Shown here: positions 60,629-64,000 of the stretch, piece after piece
Layout: the number at the start of each line of letters is the position of its first letter
Numbering within the stretch: position 1 is the first letter of the stretch
Notes under the pieces: model-generated
Databases searched by the model: none
What the model saw: only the letters and a program-made list of their open reading frames with translations
What the model was told of the DNA's origin: nothing
Source: Bog-532 sp963828445
Lineage (GTDB): Bacteria > Actinomycetota > Actinomycetes > Streptosporangiales > Streptosporangiaceae
Length of the DNA: 64,000 bases
Assembly: GCA_963828445.1 (NCBI GenBank)
Contig: CAWHFP010000007.1
Location: forward strand, 80,204 to 144,203
Direction: 5' to 3'
Position numbers and translations under genes: made by a program

Positions 60629-60763
60629 TACAACCACCGCTCCCCGTCTGCGAGTTCTGCCCTAAGGAGGACGCGCGACGGCGACACCGAGAGTACGAGT
60701 GCGCGAAGTCGCGACAACAGCACGGCCACGCTGGCGGACCGCCAGCGTGGCCGCACCGGCGGA

Positions 60764-61291
<528 letters not shown>

Positions 61292-61316
61292 GGTAACTTC
61301 CTCGTGCTTCCTCTAG

Positions 61317-61760
61317 TTACTGCGAGACCTGGGTGATCTCGAACGGCACCGGCTGCTGCGCCGAGTGCGGGTGATCGGGCCCCGCGTACACCTTGAGCTT
61401 GCGAAGCGTCTTCCGGCCGAGCGAGTTCTTCGGCAGCATGCCCCGGACCGCCTTCTCGACGATCCGCTCGGGGCGCTTCTCCATAAGTTCGCCGTAGCTC
61501 ATCGAACGGAGGCCGCCCGGGTACCCGGAGTGCCGGTACGCCCGCTTCTGCTCCAGCTTGTTACCGCTGAGCGCGACCTTGTCCGCGTTGATGACGATCA
61601 CGAAGTCACCGGTGTCCACGTGCGGGGCGAAGATCGGCTTGTGCTTGCCGCGCAGCAGCACGGCCACCTGGCTGGCCAGCCGGCCGAGTACGACATCGGA
61701 CGCGTCAATGACGTGCCACTGCCGCGTGATGTCACTGCCCTTCGGGCTGTACGTACGCAC
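61317..61760 (-). CDS. rplM: 50S ribosomal protein L13
   Basis: 147 aa, standard L13: MRTYSPKGSDITRQWHVIDA, GKHKPIFAPHVDTGDFVIV, RAVRGMLPKNSLGR. Forms the rplM-rpsI operon, 25 bp apart. Confidence 0.98.
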   Translation of the reverse strand: MRTYSPKGSDITRQWHVIDASDVVLGRLASQVAVLLRGKHKPIFAPHVDTGDFVIVINADKVALSGNKLEQKRAYRHSGYPGGLRSMSYGELMEKRPERIVEKAVRGMLPKNSLGRKTLRKLKVYAGPDHPHSAQQPVPFEITQVSQ

Positions 61761-62063
61761 AGTCGTGCCTTTCGCATGTGGGACTTTGGTCAGGAACCCG
61801 CGCCGCAGTCACCAGAACTCTGAAGAGGAGTACCAGACCGCCGCACTGGCCACGCCCGGGGCGCATACGCCTGACCGGACGTCACGTGCATGCTCACACA
61901 ACACATGGACGCGAATGCCAAGAATACTCGGAGTTCAGGGTAGTTGGCAAAGCGATGGGAAAGCTGGGGCTCCGAACGGTACGAGAGCGCCCAGTTGCTA
62001 AATGTAACGGAAAAATATCGCGACCACCTTGCTGACTCCCAGAGGGACGATAACCTCATTTTT
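61761..62063. promoter_or_regulatory. divergent intergenic region, rplM / membrane protein
   Basis: 303 bp. Distinctly AT-richer in 61900-62060 (CGGAAAAATATCGCGACC, TTGCTAAATG), probably containing the rplM promoter on the minus strand and one for the plus-strand gene; no perfect hexamers or L13-type autoregulatory structure could be identified. Confidence 0.4.
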
Positions 62064-63473
62064 ATGGGACACCGAGGCACTGAAGGCTCTCGCGCGCCGG
62101 AAGACAGGCCGGGCCAGCAGTACGCCGCGGCGCCGTGGGACGAAGAGGCCGGCTACGGGGACACCACCTACGCCAGCCACCAGACCGGGCCACAGCCGCA
62201 GGGCGGGCCCGCGCGGGGCTATCCGCCCGCGCCCGGCCAGCCGAACCCGGTGTACCCGCAAGGCGACTTCGACTCCTGGAACGACGCTCCCGGCGGCGAC
62301 CACTGGCAGGGCCAGGCGGGCGGCGACTGGGGCGAGCCGGGGCGGACCGGCGAGTGGGCGGCCAGCCAGACCGGCGAGTGGGCCCAGGCCGACGCCGAGC
62401 CTCAGCCCTGGGGTGAGGGCAACGGGCAGTGGGACGCGCCCTACGGCCAGTGGGACGAGCAGGGGCACTTCCACCAGGGCCGCCGAACCGGGCCCCAGCC
62501 CGCGGCCAGTGGTCCCCAGACGGTGGCCGGTGGCTCCCAGACCGTGGCCGGCTGGGAGAACTCCGACTTCCCCGGCTACGACGACCGGCGGTACGCCAGC
62601 CAGGACCTGGACCCCCGGGATTACGGCCGGGACGAGATCGACGACGGCAGTGACCCGTCGCGGCGGCGGCGCGGCCGCGGCGGCGGCGGCGGCACCCGCG
62701 GGCGCAACTCCAAGATGAAGGTGATCCTGCTGACCGGGGCCGGGGCGGTCGTGGTGGCCGCGCTCGGCGCCACCGCGTACACCTTCCTGACCGGGAAGTC
62801 GGGCAGCCCCAGCACCTCGGGGGCGGGCGTGACCGCGCCCAAGCTGCCCGCGCCCACGGCCTCGGCCACCGCGCCCGGGTCCAAGTACGGCAAGTGGGGC
62901 TTCATCACCAGCCGGGCCACCGACGGCACGCCGCTCACCGCGGCCGAGCTGTACCCGGCCCAGTTCGAGATCAACAACAGCTCGTTCCAGCGGACCACCG
63001 ACCGCGCCGACACCAACTGCAACTCGGCCCTGTTCGGCACCCAGCTGCAGAAGGCGGCCAAGGCCTACGGCTGCAACCAGGTGGTCCGGGCCAGCTACGT
63101 GTCCAGCGACCAGACGATGATGGGCACGATCGGCGTGGTCAACCTGACCAGCTCCAACGACGCGGCCAAGGCCGGCAACGCCTCCGGGTCCACTGACTTC
63201 GTGACCCCGCTGAACGGCAAGACCGGCCCGACCAAGAACCTGAGCCAGGGCACCGGCGTGGTGCAGGCCGAGTTCAAGGGTCACTACCTGATCCTGATCT
63301 GGGCCGAGTTCACCAACCTGAAGGCGCCCACCAGCGACAGCCAGCGGAACCAGCTGGAGCAGTTCTCGGCCAACCTCATCTCCGGCAGCGCCAACATCGC
63401 GCTGAGCAACCGGATGGTCAACGGCCACCCGCAGGGCTCGGCCTCGGCCTCGGCGTCGGCCTCGAAGAGCTAG
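62064..63473 (+). CDS. unknown single-pass membrane protein with Trp/Gly/Gln-rich cytosolic half
   Basis: 469 aa, not recognised. Residues 1-205 are low-complexity, rich in Gly/Gln/Asp/Trp with near-repeats (RTGEWAASQTGEWAQ; GQWDAPYGQWDEQG; PQTVAGGSQTVAG), followed by an Arg/Gly patch (RRRRGRGGGGGTRGR) and one TM helix (about 213-238). A roughly 190-residue extracellular domain with two Cys (NCNSALF, YGCNQV) ends in a Ser/Ala tail. ATG 62064 is chosen; an in-frame 61944 start would extend over the AT-rich promoter. It is inserted between truA and rplM, whose stops and starts it separates. Its TAG overlaps the truA stop (CTAG). Confidence 0.7.
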   Translation: MGHRGTEGSRAPEDRPGQQYAAAPWDEEAGYGDTTYASHQTGPQPQGGPARGYPPAPGQPNPVYPQGDFDSWNDAPGGDHWQGQAGGDWGEPGRTGEWAASQTGEWAQADAEPQPWGEGNGQWDAPYGQWDEQGHFHQGRRTGPQPAASGPQTVAGGSQTVAGWENSDFPGYDDRRYASQDLDPRDYGRDEIDDGSDPSRRRRGRGGGGGTRGRNSKMKVILLTGAGAVVVAALGATAYTFLTGKSGSPSTSGAGVTAPKLPAPTASATAPGSKYGKWGFITSRATDGTPLTAAELYPAQFEINNSSFQRTTDRADTNCNSALFGTQLQKAAKAYGCNQVVRASYVSSDQTMMGTIGVVNLTSSNDAAKAGNASGSTDFVTPLNGKTGPTKNLSQGTGVVQAEFKGHYLILIWAEFTNLKAPTSDSQRNQLEQFSANLISGSANIALSNRMVNGHPQGSASASASASKS

Positions 63474-64000
63474 CGCACCGGCGGCGCGGGCCGGACCCGG
63501 CGGGTCGCGGTGGCCCGGGCCGCCAGCTGAGCGGGCGGCGGATACCGCACCTCGGCCAGGCACAGTCCGTGCGCCGGGGCCACGTGCACCGCGCCGTCGC
63601 GGACCGCGGCCGACAGCAGCTGGCGGGGCCAGCCCGGGTCGCGGCGCTCCTCCCCCACCGCGATCAGCGCCCCCATCAGCGCCCGGACCATGTTGTGGCA
63701 GAAGGCGTCGGCCACCACGGTGGCCACCACCACCCCGCCGGAATCGCGGGACCAGTCCAGCCGGAGCAGCCGGCGAACCGTGGTGGCGCCCTCGCGGCGG
63801 CGGCAGAAGGCGGCAAAATCGTGTTCGCCCAGCAGCGGGCCGGCCGCGGCGTTCATTCGTTCCAGCCGCAGCGAGCGCGGGTGCCAGAGGGTGTCGCGGC
63901 GGCGGAGCGGATCGGCGGCCGCGGGGTTGTCACACACGCGGTAGCAGTACCGGCGCCAGAGCGCGGAAAAGCGGGCGTCGAACCCGGGGGGCGCCTCGGT
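63470..64000 (-). CDS. truA: tRNA pseudouridine synthase A, cut by right edge
   Basis: 177 codons of the C-terminal part; 5' end outside the window. TruA family: GFDARFSALWRRYCYRV (read from 63937-64000), HDFAAFC, FCHNMVRALMGAL, ending in a Pro/Arg-rich tail. The catalytic Asp lies in the missing part. It pseudouridylates positions 38-40 of tRNAs and normally precedes rplM-rpsI. Confidence 0.93.
   Translation of the reverse strand, partial: TEAPPGFDARFSALWRRYCYRVCDNPAAADPLRRRDTLWHPRSLRLERMNAAAGPLLGEHDFAAFCRRREGATTVRRLLRLDWSRDSGGVVVATVVADAFCHNMVRALMGALIAVGEERRDPGWPRQLLSAAVRDGAVHVAPAHGLCLAEVRYPPPAQLAARATATRRVRPAPPVR

Overview
The window is about 70% G+C and codes densely on both strands. GTG starts and GTGA/ATGA start-stop overlaps are common. 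Marker families are conservon (Cvn) signalling genes, DUF397/DUF5753 regulators, PASTA kinase, PerM/DUF6350, a mycothiol-type deacetylase, and a diheme QcrC bc1 complex with an aa3 oxidase. Together they indicate an aerobic filamentous-type actinomycete (Streptomyces or Streptosporangiales-like); the exact genus cannot be read from the sequence. No rRNA, tRNA, CRISPR array, prophage or insertion sequence was seen. Most of the window is core chromosome.

Layout. 1-6.3 kb (minus): PerM-like membrane protein (cut by the left edge), sucD-sucC, an orphan B12-binding domain, pcrA. 6.6-13.6 kb: a signalling island with a complete cvnABCD-type operon (plus), an anti-sigma-like ATPase (minus, overlapping cvnD tail to tail), DUF397 and an HTH/DUF5753 regulator (plus), with operator-like inverted repeats. 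13.7-20.7 kb: amino-acid permease (frameshifted), PIG-L deacetylase, CoxG-like protein (frameshifted), tsaD-rimI-tsaB, FAD oxidoreductase (frameshifted). 20.7-25.6 kb: TPP riboswitch, thiO-thiS-thiG, PASTA Ser/Thr kinase, endonuclease IV (frameshifted). 25.6-41.1 kb: methyltransferase, CGNR regulator, MFS exporter, probable PPi-type phosphofructokinase, PlsC acyltransferase, esterase, ROK glucokinase with DUF5304 and a metallophosphoesterase, long-chain acyl-CoA ligase, PimB-like glycosyltransferase, NlpC/P60 hydrolase, DnaQ-like exonuclease, Lrp-type ligand domain, trpD, pseudo-receiver.

41.2-54.6 kb carries the bc1-aa3 respiratory supercomplex in two convergent blocks: ctaE-qcrCAB (plus) and ctaC-ctaD-ctaF (minus). 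Between them lie a four-gene ABC exporter set and a DesK/LuxR-type two-component system. 54.9-64 kb: TusA-like protein, DUF3558-like lipid-envelope protein, then tsaE-alr-nnr-glmM-rpsI-rplM (wall precursor, metabolite repair, ribosome), a Trp/Gly-rich membrane protein and truA (cut by the right edge).

Caution for the reader: at least seven genes between 13.7 and 53.7 kb (permease, coxG, FAD oxidoreductase, nfo, qcrA, ctaF, ctaD), and probably the 3' end of the acyl-CoA ligase, contain single-base frameshifts. Several are normally indispensable, so base-calling errors are the simplest explanation. The most unusual sequence-level signal is an AT-rich repeat of about 21 bp (perfect at 13640-13660 and, inverted, 51136-51156; partial copies at 11478-11499 and 45583-45604). 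It tends to sit just after stop codons, and its function is unknown.
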